Assembly (NCBI GenBank): GCA_010093685.1
Contig: MU006216.1
Coordinates: 385,065-449,064 of the forward strand
Source: Ophiobolus disseminans
Taxonomy: Eukaryota; Ascomycota; Dothideomycetes; Pleosporales; Phaeosphaeriaceae
DNA: 64,000 bases
Direction: 5' to 3'
The notes under the pieces are model-generated. The model ran no database searches. It was not told the DNA's origin and saw only the letters and a list, made by a program, of their open reading frames with translations. This document shows, piece by piece, positions 53,109 through 63,060 of the stretch. How positions within the stretch are numbered: position 1 is the stretch's first letter; every line of letters starts with the position of its first letter. A program made the position numbers and the translations under genes.

Positions 53109-55747
53109 ATGCGACAAGCCTTTCTTTGGGCCCTAACGGCCCTTACGGCAGCGTCTGCTCAGGTGGTTAGCACTTCAGGGCAATGTGGTTCACTAAACGG
53201 TGGACTTACTTGCCAAGGATCCCAGTTTGGAAATTGCTGCTCGTCGTAAGTACAGTGCGAGCATTCGACTGAGCATTTGCTGAACTGAATAGATATGGAT
53301 GGTGTGGATCGACCGCACTCTACTGCGGCGGCGGCTGTCAATCCGGCTTCGGCACTTGCAACACGTCGGGCAACCTGGTCTCTCCTGATGGGACCTGCGG
53401 CGGCACAACAGGCTATACATGCCAGGGCTCCAGCTTTGGCAACTGCTGCAGCCAGTACGGTTTTTGTGGCTCGACAGATGCGTATTGCGGAACAGGTTGT
53501 CGTCCAGGATCTGGTACTTGCAATGCCGCCGTGTCGTCCATTCGCTCGTCCTCGACCCTCGTGACTAGCGCTCGCGCTTCCTCCACTGTCCGCTCCTCGT
53601 CTGCTGTGAGGTCTTCGTCGACTGTTCGATCTTCCTCCACCGTACGCTCCTCATCAACTGTCCGATCTTCGTCGACCGTCCGCTCCTCATCGACAGTTCG
53701 ATCTTCGTCCACGGTCCGTTCGTCGTCCTCCGTTGGCTCAAGCACTCGTTCTTCCTCAGCGGCAGTTTCTTCCACGGTGCCATCGAGCACCCGTGCTTCC
53801 TCCACACCCGGTGCTTCTTCCACCGCTGGTTCAAGCAGTCGCTCTTCCTCTGCAGCTGGTGTCTCATCCACTCCCGCTGCAAGCTCGCCCTCTTCTTCCG
53901 CACCTAGCTCGTCCTCCGTTGCTTCGAGCATTGCTTCTTCAGCTGCTCCCACTCCATCGGCCCCGGTCTCTACCAACGGCCAATGCGGTGCCACTGGTGA
54001 AGGTCAGACTTGCTTAGGTTCAGTCTTTGGCAATTGCTGCTCTGAATATGGCTTCTGCGGAAGTGAGCCACTTTACTGTGCTGTGGGCTGCCAAACTGGG
54101 TTCGGAACTTGTACCAGTGCGTCATCTTCTGCTGCGTCGTCCATCGCCTCGTCAACTCCAGCGGCTTCTTCTACTCCAGCGGCTTCGTCCACTCCCGCCC
54201 CTTCGTCCAGCTCCGCATCTTCAAGCGTCGCCTCCTCCACTGTGCGCTCGAGCACCGCTTCTTCGGCTGCTTCTTCTTCAGCTTCTGCCTCCTCCACTGT
54301 GCGCTCGAGCACGGTCGCCTCGTCCACACCTGCTTCCACTCCCACTGCTCCAGTCTCTGTAGACGGTGCATGCGGTGCCACCGGTAGTGGTCAGACCTGT
54401 TCAGGGTCTGTGTTTGGTAACTGTTGTTCTGAGTATGGTTATTGCGGGGATGGGTCAATATACTGTGCTGCGGGCTGTCAGAGTGCGTTTGGCAGGTGTG
54501 ATAACGCATCGATTCAGTCCTCTTCAACAGTCGCCTCCTCAACGGTCGCTTCGTCCATGCCTGCCTCGTCCACGCCTGCCTCGTCCACGCCTGCCTCGTC
54601 TACGCTTGCCTCGTCCACTCCTGCCTCCACTCCTACTGTGCTAGTCTCTGTGGACGGTACATGTGGTGCTAGTGGTCGTGGCCAGACCTGTTCAGGCTCT
54701 GTATTCGGGAACTGTTGTTCTGAGTATGGGTTTTGTGGAAGTGAGCCAATATACTGTAGTGCGGGCTGTCAGGGCGCGTTTGGCACTTGTGATAACGCAC
54801 TGGTCCAATCCGCTTCATCATCCAGCGCGTCATCAGCCGCATCTTCAAGCGCTTCTTCGACCCCGGCTGCGAGCTCCACGCCCGCTGCATCGTCAACTCT
54901 TTTGAGCTCTTCTGCCGCCGTATCCTCGTCAACTGCTGCTTCATCAACACCTGCCGCATTCCCGTCGTCGTCAGCCGCCAGCTCGACGCCCGTAAGCTCA
55001 TCACCTGTTGCATCGTCCACGCCCGTGAGCTCTTCAGCCGTTGCATCGTCAACACCTGTAGGCTCACCAGCTATTGCGTCGTCGACGCCTGTAAGCTCCT
55101 CGGCTGTTGCATCATCAACGCTCGCAAGCTCCTCCGCCGTAGCATCGTCAACGCCCGTGAGCTCCTCAGCCATTGCTTCTTCCTCGGTAGCATCGTCAAC
55201 CCCATCAAGCGCATCCAGCTCCGCCACCCCGACGCCCAGCGCATTGCCCACGAATTTTTGTCTGCGTGTTCTCAATCCAAACGCGATCGTCTCCGGCTAC
55301 GTCCTCAAGTACGGCGGCCAGAACCAGGACTATGACCTTCGAACTCCCACAGGCAGCGGTACAACAGCGTTATTTACCTTTAATTCATTGGGCCATCTCC
55401 TTGTCACCTCATCGAACCCTGACTACACCAATGCCATCTCAGCCACTGGTTCCGGGTCAACGCGCAGCTTCCGACCCCTGTCCAATCCCAATTCGGGTAA
55501 TAATGTCGTTCCAGTATGCAGCGTCAGAACTGATGTTACTGGGTATGCCGGACGACAAGTGCTGAAGTGCAGTGTTTCGGTTGGCAGCACCACGTACAAT
55601 GGATTTCGCCGCTACGCAACCTCAAGTGGGGGCACGCCATACATTGTTGCAACCTCAGACCTCGTTTCAAGCAGCACACTCAGCTATGTTGTGGAGTTGG
55701 GTCTCTTCACTGGTGCCCAGTGTACTTCCAACACTCTTCCTGCTTAG
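53109..55747 (+). CDS. Secreted chitin-binding (CBM18 x5) mucin-like protein
   Basis: Exons 53109-53245 and 53293-55747 (47-nt intron inside the first module), 863 residues. A signal peptide (MRQAFLWALTALTAASA) is followed by five hevein-type CBM18 modules, at about residues 25-68, 78-116, 274-315, 404-445 and 502-543. Each has the eight-Cys pattern with FGNCC-S-x-(Y/E)YG(F/Y/W)CG and the chitin-binding aromatics. Between and after them are very long Ser-rich linkers (repeats such as SSSTVRSSSTV and ASSTPASSTP), surely heavily O-glycosylated. The last 160 residues (from about NFCLRVLNPNAIVSGYVLKY) form a separate beta-rich domain with three Cys and no name I know. No GPI signal or catalytic chitin deacetylase is present. 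It may coat hyphal chitin or shield it from host chitinases. Confidence 0.9.
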
Positions 55748-56060
55748 GACTGAACATTGAGCTCGTCGATCGTGTCGGGTGCCCCTCCAGCATCTCCTTT
55801 GTCTCGTGTTGGATTGGTGATGGCTTCCCCATCTGCTGTTGTTAGTGTCTCTATTGTACTTCGTGCTCTGCAAGTTAAATCGTTAGTCGCGTCACGGATG
55901 CCTATTTCGTATCGACCCTTTAATCAATGCTTGGCCGCTAATCGTCGGCCCGTATTCCAGAACTGTGATCACTTCGCCCGTTGCTTCGCATATCTTTGGT
56001 TTGCTATATCCTTGTCGTTTGCTCATCTACGCGTGCGAGCCCTACTTCCCGAGGTCGATT
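55748..56060. other. Intergenic or remnant sequence
   Basis: 313 bp between the chitin-binding gene and the Ser/Thr-rich pseudogene. It may hold the eroded 5' end of the latter, but no frame is convincing. Confidence 0.4.
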
Positions 56061-56892
56061 ATGTCCATACTTCTTAGCTCCTCGTCAGTCGCTTCGTCTA
56101 CACTTACCAGCTCTTTACTAGCAGATTCATCGACGATCGGCAGCTCTAAACCCGCTCTATCATCGACTTCCGTTGACACGTCTTCTAGCACTCCATCAGC
56201 AGCGGCAAGCTTTACATTTGCTACGTCATCGACACCGGTGTGCTCTTCGTCTGCTGTATCATCGAGCCTTGCTAATTGTCAGGCTGAACTCCTCTTTCTT
56301 CACCGGCGGCTTGAATGCTCTGCCATCATATCTGCAGCAGAACTATTCACGCTTTACTACCCAGGTGGTATGAGGTGATAATGTTCCCGGAGATGAACGC
56401 ATCGATCGAACGAATTTGGCGTGCTGTAGTATTGGCCAGCAGATGTTCAAGGCACCTTGACCAACGGTTGTGGCTACTGCTTCGTCCTTCGCGTCACAAT
56501 GGCAGATCGTGACAAGGATGAGTAGCACACCAACTCAATCGGCTATCTCCACGGCAACTCACTCGCCAAACACGCCCAGCAGTCATTCCACGGCGCCGAC
56601 ACCTTCGCTTGCTATCGGCCTGGGAGTTGGGCTGGGTGGTGGTATGGTAATTGCCTTCGCACTTGGATGGATAGTCTTGCGACGTAGGAGGAGTCAAGTC
56701 GATGAAACGGCATCGACCGGCTTGGTGGACAAGAGTTACCCAAAGAATTCAGGTCAGGATATCGTAGAGATAAAGGGTCTCAAGACGGATGGCGCGGACA
56801 GGATTGAGCTTCAGATTATAAAAACATCATCAGAGACGATGGGCGATTGGTATCGGGCTGAGCTTGCGGCCTCTCCTGTTGAACATAATTAG
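56061..56892 (+). pseudogene. Ser/Thr-rich single-TM surface protein, multiply frameshifted
   Basis: Pieces of one protein lie in order but in different frames. A Ser/Thr-rich stretch from about 56070 (SSSSVASSTLTSSLL) is in the frame of the ATG at 56061. From about 56285 another frame carries FFTGGLNALPSYLQQNY, interrupted by TGA at 56371-56373, then PGDERIDRTNLACCSIGQQM. From about 56448 to 56522 TLTNGCGYCFVLRVTMADRD is in the first frame again. After about 56523 the second frame resumes with STPTQSAISTATH, a TM helix (LAIGLGVGLGGGMVIAFALG), RRRR and a cytosolic tail ending at 56892. An intron from 56368 to 56428 would delete the Cys-Cys block. A decayed gene with at least three shifts and one stop fits best; the true 5' end is unclear. 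Confidence 0.55.
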
Positions 56893-57660
56893 ATGACCCA
56901 AGACGAGCGGACGTGGCATACAAGAGCGACACGTGAATCATACCTTCTATTAGAACAAGGTCCCTCTAGTAGTATGACTACCATAGATCACCGAGTAAGG
57001 AGAGGGACGAGGTGGGGTGGCTGCAACGTATTGTATTGACTATCGTGTTGCGCTGTCCATCACCAGCTCGTGTAAACAGTAACGAGGACGTTACAATGGG
57101 GCTGTACCTCCACGTACAGCAAGTACCACGAGCCTTCCTTCCTCCAACCTGGACTGAACCCACGTATTCTCAACACCTTCCAATAATTCATTTTTTGTTG
57201 CTCAGCAACAAATCCAGAACAATGAGCTAGTGAATTGCTTTCGAGAACAACCTCCCCAGTCTAAAAGAGATGTATGCCTGAGTTACACTAGAACTAGAAA
57301 CCAACAATCGGAGGTTGTAAGAGCCCGCGTCAGTCGTACAGTCCCATTGAGTGTATTCTTGCTCGACATCTCCAGGTTTTTTTTGTCGTTCTCTACATTG
57401 AAGGTTATCAACGGTGTTAGACTGTAAGATTCCGCCTATGCAGGTTCATTGCGACGATGAGGTAACGCTTTGCTGGAGAGTGGGAATCAGTACAGTGCAT
57501 ATCAGCTCTGGATGCTATGAGACACAATGCTGTCCAGGTGGTGGGCGACAGGCTACAGTTCGGGGGAAAAGGCAACTACGAATGGGCTGAGCAGCAGTGA
57601 TAACCACTCGCCAGTGAGAATCGAATAGATCTCTACTCTTCCCGGGGTTTGGACGGCGAC

Positions 57661-57680
57661 TTACCTAGGCACCTAGGTAA
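57661..57680. repeat. Perfect short inverted repeat ttacctagg-ca-cctaggtaa
   Basis: 9-bp arms around a 2-bp centre. The arms share the palindrome core acctaggt, also found at 21841 (tacctaggta) and 35500 (tacctaggta), always in non-coding DNA. Confidence 0.75.
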
Positions 57681-58174
57681 GGTGTTCTGTCTGGAAAGAC
57701 CCAACTTGCTATCTTCAACACCAGAAGTACTCTTCGCATTCATTTATGATCTCTAGTTAAGTGAGAAAATCGCCTTGTATCACGACGTTGCTCTAGTTCG
57801 TTACGTTGCGAAATATCGCTCAGCTCCCGAGGTTGTGGCGCATCAGGCTGAACGATCTATGCATGTAAGAAGCAAAAGTAAAGAAAAGCCAAGTCCCCCG
57901 AGAGATGTTATTCGTTCATCCGCTAGGTGTTTCATGGTGATAGGACGCCACTACCACACCTTCGGCGCTGCACAGCCTTCTCCGCTTTTCATGCATCTGG
58001 ATAGATAACATCAACCTCACCGCAGCCTGGGAGACACATACATTCTCCACGCTCAAATCGTGCTTCGACGTGAAAATCGTTCTTAGCTAAAGCATCCGCT
58101 TCGAGTACGGTAAGTAGGCGAGGTCTCTGGCACGTCTGACTCCGTGGACGAAAAAGGCTGACAGTTTTTGTAGT

Positions 58175-58210
58175 CGCGCATACCATCGCGCATACCATCG
58201 CGCATACCAT
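58175..58210. repeat. Tandem repeat, 12-bp unit x3
   Basis: Three exact copies of cgcgcataccat, 84 bp before the ATG of the following membrane protein gene, so inside its promoter or 5' UTR. Confidence 0.9.
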
Positions 58211-58293
58211 CAGGCTTCACCTACCGCGATATACCCACTCCACAAACGTCCAGAGATCTCTCGTAAGTGGTCTCCGTTTACGACCGATGCGAT

Positions 58294-60490
58294 ATGCCTG
58301 GATCTCAAGCGTCCGGTTCGACCGTCCAACACCACAGCGATGGTGCCTCGCACAACAGCGCACCTAATCAGCCTGACCAACATCCCGAGGATCCTTTACC
58401 TCATGCCGGGGAACCTTATGCAGGTTCGAATGAGACTACTGCCATGCCATCTTCACCGGATGATGCACTGGTAATATACGTCTTAGGAATCGAGGATGAC
58501 GACTTTGACATTCTGCCTAAGATCAACGCTTTGATGTTCTCCGTAGGCATGTTTACATTTATACTGGTCGTAGCGGTTTACATGGGATCCATTATGATAT
58601 TTAATAGGGAAAATAATCCGCCGGAATTGGCTAACCAATTTTTTAAGTACACAGCACTCACCTGGTTCAACATTGTTACCCAATGGGCACCAATTTCACG
58701 CGTGTATATAATCAGCCGTATGTTTAATCGGAAGAGACATGTCTTGTGGCTGAACGTACTTGGTGCCCTTGTCGTTTTTGTATTGGGTGCTTGGGGATAT
58801 TGTTATATGGTGTCCGACTCCAATAAGGACTCTCCAGATCTGCAATACGATAATTACACGATGGTGGATTACTTGATGGACTCCAGCAGGATCAAGCATC
58901 ATTCGTTCATTCGAGGATGGCATACGGGGACGATGCCAAAAAGCACACGCGCTTGTGAGGCGCGTGTGGCGCTACAGCAAGAGTCGCTTTTCACGACGGA
59001 GATATACGATACGCAATTCGCACGGACGAATTATATGGTAACAAATCGCAGCGTTACTTTTGGTGGCATACCATTCGGCAGTTGGGCAGAGCATCCTGCA
59101 TTCGACCTAGAGCTTTCACAAGACATTCGAAACAACCATACTCTTTGTGACCAAGGGTTTCTGGGGAACACAGATCTCTATGGTCTCGGGATACGATGCG
59201 GAGTGTACCTTCAATGGGTGTCCTCTTTGCTGGCCAACAACTTTCTGTCAGCCACACGGCAGGAAACTCAAAAGGTCTATCTTGTTTTCTCGTTGGCAAT
59301 CTGCTTGGCAACGATAATCGCAAGCGCTACTAAGTCATGCGTCTTCAGCATTGAGATCGAAATCTTGTATTGGATGTACTGGGGAGGTTACGTTTGCGTC
59401 TTTGGATCTGCGCCATGTTCTATTCGACTTGGCACGGTCAGTAGATGGAAAACGTTGGACTGGACAATCGCAATCCACTTTACGGCTCACTGGATAATGG
59501 CCTACCACGGGCTCTGGTTTATCTGGCATGCTTACGATCAGACGTTCTTCCGGATGCCATGCGGCACGTATCACTTCTTTCTTGCGCTCGTGCTGGATCC
59601 AAGTGAGGGATACTGGATGCTTCGAGATTATTTGACCATGCTGGCTGCTCCGTTATCCCTGTCCCTGTTGTTCGCTTTCCCTCTCACTGGAATACTTTTC
59701 ATTCCTGAGGTCAAATACACTCTGCAAAATTCGACTACGTATCAAGCGTTCTTTGGCAGAAATCAGACTGCCGTCCAGGGCCAGACCAACTCAACGAACT
59801 CCGATCTTCGTCATGATGACGCTTCCGGCTTCGGCATATCGGGTAACAAGCCGTCCATATACCAGAAGATCTACGCCAAAATTGGAATGTGTCAGCGCAC
59901 TTTGCGGTTCATCTGTGCATTACCGAAGCAACGACGAGGCGGTGTTCGCTTGATCACCCCGGTGGATATAATGCACAGGAGGTAAGCTGAGTCTCTGTTA
60001 GAGGGCATTGTAAACGGCCTCTAATAATCAATAGATACCAGCGCATTCAATGGGCCACAACCGGGCTTGTAGCATGTACATTGTCGATCATTGCCATCGA
60101 AATGACACTCAAATTGAATAGGGTCCGTGAAGTATATTCGGTCGAAACTACAGGTCAATACATTCCTTTGATAATTGGCACTGCTAGTTTGATCTCAGTG
60201 TGCTGGAGCTTGATCCAACAAGAAGGCGTAAGTACCGTCCAGCTTGTCGTTGCGTCAGAGATTCATTTGTTAATCTCGTGTAGGAGCGAAGGCGTCGGAT
60301 CAAAAGCCAGCAAGCTGCTGGTGAGGCTGGCGAAGAGTATGAGCTGCAAGATCTTGCAAGTACTATCAGCTATGGTTTTGCTCAACCGGATGACGAATTT
60401 CTCATGAGTGGTGGTGCTGGCCCTGATTTTGAGAACCATGACGAAGCCGACATTGCAGATGTAGGATTGCCGACTGAGAGTCCAGTTTGA
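58294..60490 (+). CDS. Large polytopic membrane protein, unknown function
   Basis: Exons 58294-59981, 60035-60227 and 60284-60490; all phases agree, 695 residues. The frame opens at a GTG at 58267 but the first ATG is 58294 (MPGSQASGSTVQHHSDG). After a hydrophilic N-terminus of about 85 residues come TM helices near ALMFSVGMFTFILVVAVYMG, a YTALTWFNIVTQWAPISRVY segment and VLWLNVLGALVVFVLGAWGY. A glycosylated loop of about 150 residues follows (NYT, NRS, NHT), then about four to six further helices (VYLVFSLAICLATIIAS; APLSLSLLFAFPLTGILFI; after splicing, two more in exon 2). The acidic cytosolic tail contains YELQDLASTISYGF. No transporter or receptor signature is recognised. It could be an ion- or nutrient-related surface protein; that is a guess. 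Confidence 0.8.
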
Positions 60491-60955
60491 CGGTGTAGCA
60501 ACCAGGCCGCAATCGTTCCCTTTTTGAGGCTTCATGGTAGCGGTGAACCGGAGGCAATCATGACAAATCGAATAAAGTCACTGTGCACAATTCAGTATGA
60601 CCGTTCTAGAAATACTTGGATTGAAGATTGCTTTTACCAGGGTCATGAAGAGTGGATGAGTACTTTACAGTGGCCAGGAGGCGTCTTCGAAGCACAACTA
60701 GAAAGTGCTTTCCGCACATATTGCATCTGAGTAATAGCCGCGCTTCATTGGTCCGAGTCCTCGCAGAAACATGTCGGTGATAATGGAAATAATAAGGTTA
60801 ACCGTTGAACCACAAAGGTGAGTTGGTAGTGAGGTAGTTGCCAAGCGGGTAGGGTTGAATTCGCCTCGGCTGACGGAAGCTAGCGCAAGTGATGCAAGAC
60901 CACGAACAAGCTCGAGATTCACTTCCACTGCACAACATTCCTTCACCACCCTAAC
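60491..60955. other. Intergenic, promoter of the TMEM19-like gene
   Basis: 465 bp. Short frames only; no tRNA despite tRNA-like words such as ggttgaattc. Confidence 0.5.
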
Positions 60956-62145
60956 ATGAAGCCCTATATAGCCGTACCGGCGATTGGTGCCCTTGTATAT
61001 CGCGCCTGGTCGCGGAAATCACTCACACCAATTGGCATTGCGACTGCTCTTGTCGTTGCGGTGATCCATGCTGTACACCCATGGAGTGTATTCTTTGCGC
61101 TGTTGGCGGTTTTCTTTTTGGCTGGCACTACTGTGACCAAGGCACGTACTTATAACATGACCGAAAGAACGATACTAACTATATCCCAGGTAAAACATGA
61201 TATCAAAACCAAGCTTACCCAATCTGCAACCGGTGTCTCTGGTGGGGAGGGGTCGCGCAACCACATACAAGTCATTGCAAACTCGGGTGTCGCCTCAGTG
61301 CTCATACTGCTCCATTACTGGCATCTGAAGAGGTCTGGAAGATACGACTATAGCGCAGATCTGTGCTGGGAGAGACGGAACGATGTGCTGGTAGTTGGAA
61401 TTGTTGCGTAAGCAAGCGCCAGGAACGACTATTCTGAATTCTAATGACGTGCAGCAACTATGCCGCTGTCGCCGCAGACACCTTTTCATCAGAGCTCGGC
61501 ATCCTCTCGAAGTCGAAACCCCGCCTCATAACCGCCCCATGGCGCATCGTGCCCCCAGGAACGAATGGTGGGGTGACAGTGGCGGGATTGGGCGCCGGCC
61601 TACTCGGATCCTTCATACTCTCGGCGACATCAACACTCATCGTACCATTCTGCAGGAACTGGAACAACTCAGAGAAGCTCTTGTACACTCTTGCCATGAC
61701 AGCAGCTGGTTTCAGTGGTACCCTACTGGACTCACTATTGGGCGCTCTCTGCCAGGCCAGCGTGGTCGACGTTCATTCGGGAAAAGTAGTCGAGGGCGAA
61801 GGGGGCCGGAAAGTTCTTGTGCACAGCCACCCGCTGAACTACAAAAAGACGGCCGAGCTGCGAAGTGGCATTTCGAGTCACCAAGAAGGAAAAGAGGGCA
61901 TTGCGAAGACTACAAGTGCAAACGTTGGGAACTCAATTCAGGCCTCCCGGACCATGCAGAAGGCCGGAGCAAGTGGTGACGCAGTTGCTGATGGCCAACA
62001 TGAAAGTCGGAGAATTGATGTTGGAAGTGACTTGCTGGATAACAACGCTGTCAACATTCTGATGGCGGGGTTGGTGAGTGTAGGTGCAATGTTGGCAACT
62101 TGTGTAATCTGGGATATGCCCTTCTCAAGCATTGTACCTATATAA
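60956..62145 (+). CDS. TMEM19 / DUF92 integral membrane protein
   Basis: Best model: exons 60956-61141, 61190-61407 and 61455-62145, 364 residues. The second intron is ordinary (gtaagc...gtgcag). The first, 61142-61189, is 48 nt, starts gcacgt rather than GT, and has a perfect tactaac branch and tcccag acceptor. Removing it restores the family sequence VTKVKHDIKTKL; retaining it keeps the frame and inserts 16 residues. Family marks are the SGGEGSRNHIQVIANSG loop, NYAAVAADTFSSELGILSKSKPRLI (the D-T-x-x-S-E-x-G block), GTNGGVTVAGLGAGLLGS and FSGTLLDSLLGALCQ. TMs lie in the N-terminal 60 residues, around the conserved loops and at the C-terminus. DUF92 proteins relate to phytol/dolichol-type kinases (VTE6), but the fungal role is unknown. 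Confidence 0.85.
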
Positions 62146-62451
62146 ATGTCAAATACCATCTTCATGTCAAGCACAAGCTCTCAACTGATGTTTGGTTATG
62201 CTTAATCAGTCTGGAGCTCGAACTGCCAAAATGTAAATCTTGCCAAGACGCTAAAGCGGCGCGTCACTCCCGCAGCCTTGAGCTGTCCCTAGTAACAGCT
62301 CCAACTCGACACGACAATCATCGCACACGACCTCAACAATCCCAGCAGAAGCTCTTATCACCCTCGAAACGACTTCTTCTTATCGCCAGTGTCAGTGACG
62401 TTACCACTTCAATCACTGTCAACACCACAAACCTCTTTCACAACCACCACC
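62146..62451. other. Intergenic and 5' leader of UMP1
   Basis: 306 bp; the last 60 bp are C/A-rich and end caccaccATGG. No other feature. Confidence 0.5.
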
Positions 62452-63060
62452 ATGGTCAGTACACTCAAGATTCAGCTTCCACAGTTGTATGACTTAGCAC
62501 AGAGCTGATACTCTGCACAGTCTCTCCGTTTCGTTCCCCAGAAAGCCCACCCATCGCACGCCCAACTCGAGACCTCGGCCCCCTCTGCACCAGGTGTTCA
62601 CGACACACTCCGCTCGCGCCTCGGCCAAACCACCACAGTATCCACCAAGTCCTCGGCAGGCGAGCCAGTTGCGCTGCAGTCCGCGCACCCGCTCGAATCT
62701 CGCCTGGTCCAATGGCGCCAGACTCAAGACCGCCTGAAGATGGAGATGTTGAGGCGACAGTTTGGCATTGCGGAGCCTGTGCGCCGCGGTATGGAGCTCA
62801 AGATCACCGAGGCGGGTGAGTGGCGGCCGGCTGCGCTGGGTCGCTCGAGTGGGGTGCACAAGGATATTCTGGAGGGACGGGACACGGAGATTGGCTGGGA
62901 GGATGTCTTCACTGGTAAGTTGATACCCGATGCAGATCGATATGGTGGACTTGCAAGTACATGGATAACAATATGCTGACATAACGGTACAGGCAACGAG
63001 CTCCGCGAGGTTCCAGACTTTCACAGCGAGATTGAGTCGAAGATGAAGATGAACTGGTAG
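62452..63060 (+). CDS. UMP1: Proteasome maturation factor UMP1
   Basis: Exons 62452-62454, 62521-62914 and 62993-63060; 154 residues. The first coding exon is only the ATG: a gtcagt donor follows at once and the product reads M-SLRFVPQKAHPSHAQLE. Introns are 66 and 78 nt. The central part holds the POMP/Ump1 signature: GVHDTLRSRLG, HPLESRLVQWRQTQDRLKME, LRRQFGIAEPVRRGMELKI and near the end GREDV-like spacing in TEIGWEDVFTGNELREVPDF, ending KMKMNW. Ump1 binds assembling half-20S proteasomes, checks beta-subunit maturation and becomes the first substrate of the finished particle. Length is normal (about 140-160). Confidence 0.93.

Larger units (their letters stand above)
56893..58293. other. 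Intergenic, two short repeats
   Basis: About 1.4 kb without a gene. It contains the inverted repeat at 57661-57680 and the 12-bp tandem repeat at 58175-58210. Confidence 0.5.

Noticed and set aside
53413..53994. Minus-strand Glu/Asp/Val-rich ORF, and similar ones up to 55275
   Set aside because: Antisense of the Ser-rich repeats in the chitin-binding gene.
56368..56428. Intron that would join frames in the Ser/Thr-rich TM gene
   Set aside because: It would remove the coding-looking block PGDERIDRTNLACC and does not fix the later shift.
60780..60860. tRNA-like words (ggttgaattcgcctc)
   Set aside because: No cloverleaf with acceptor, D and anticodon stems could be drawn.
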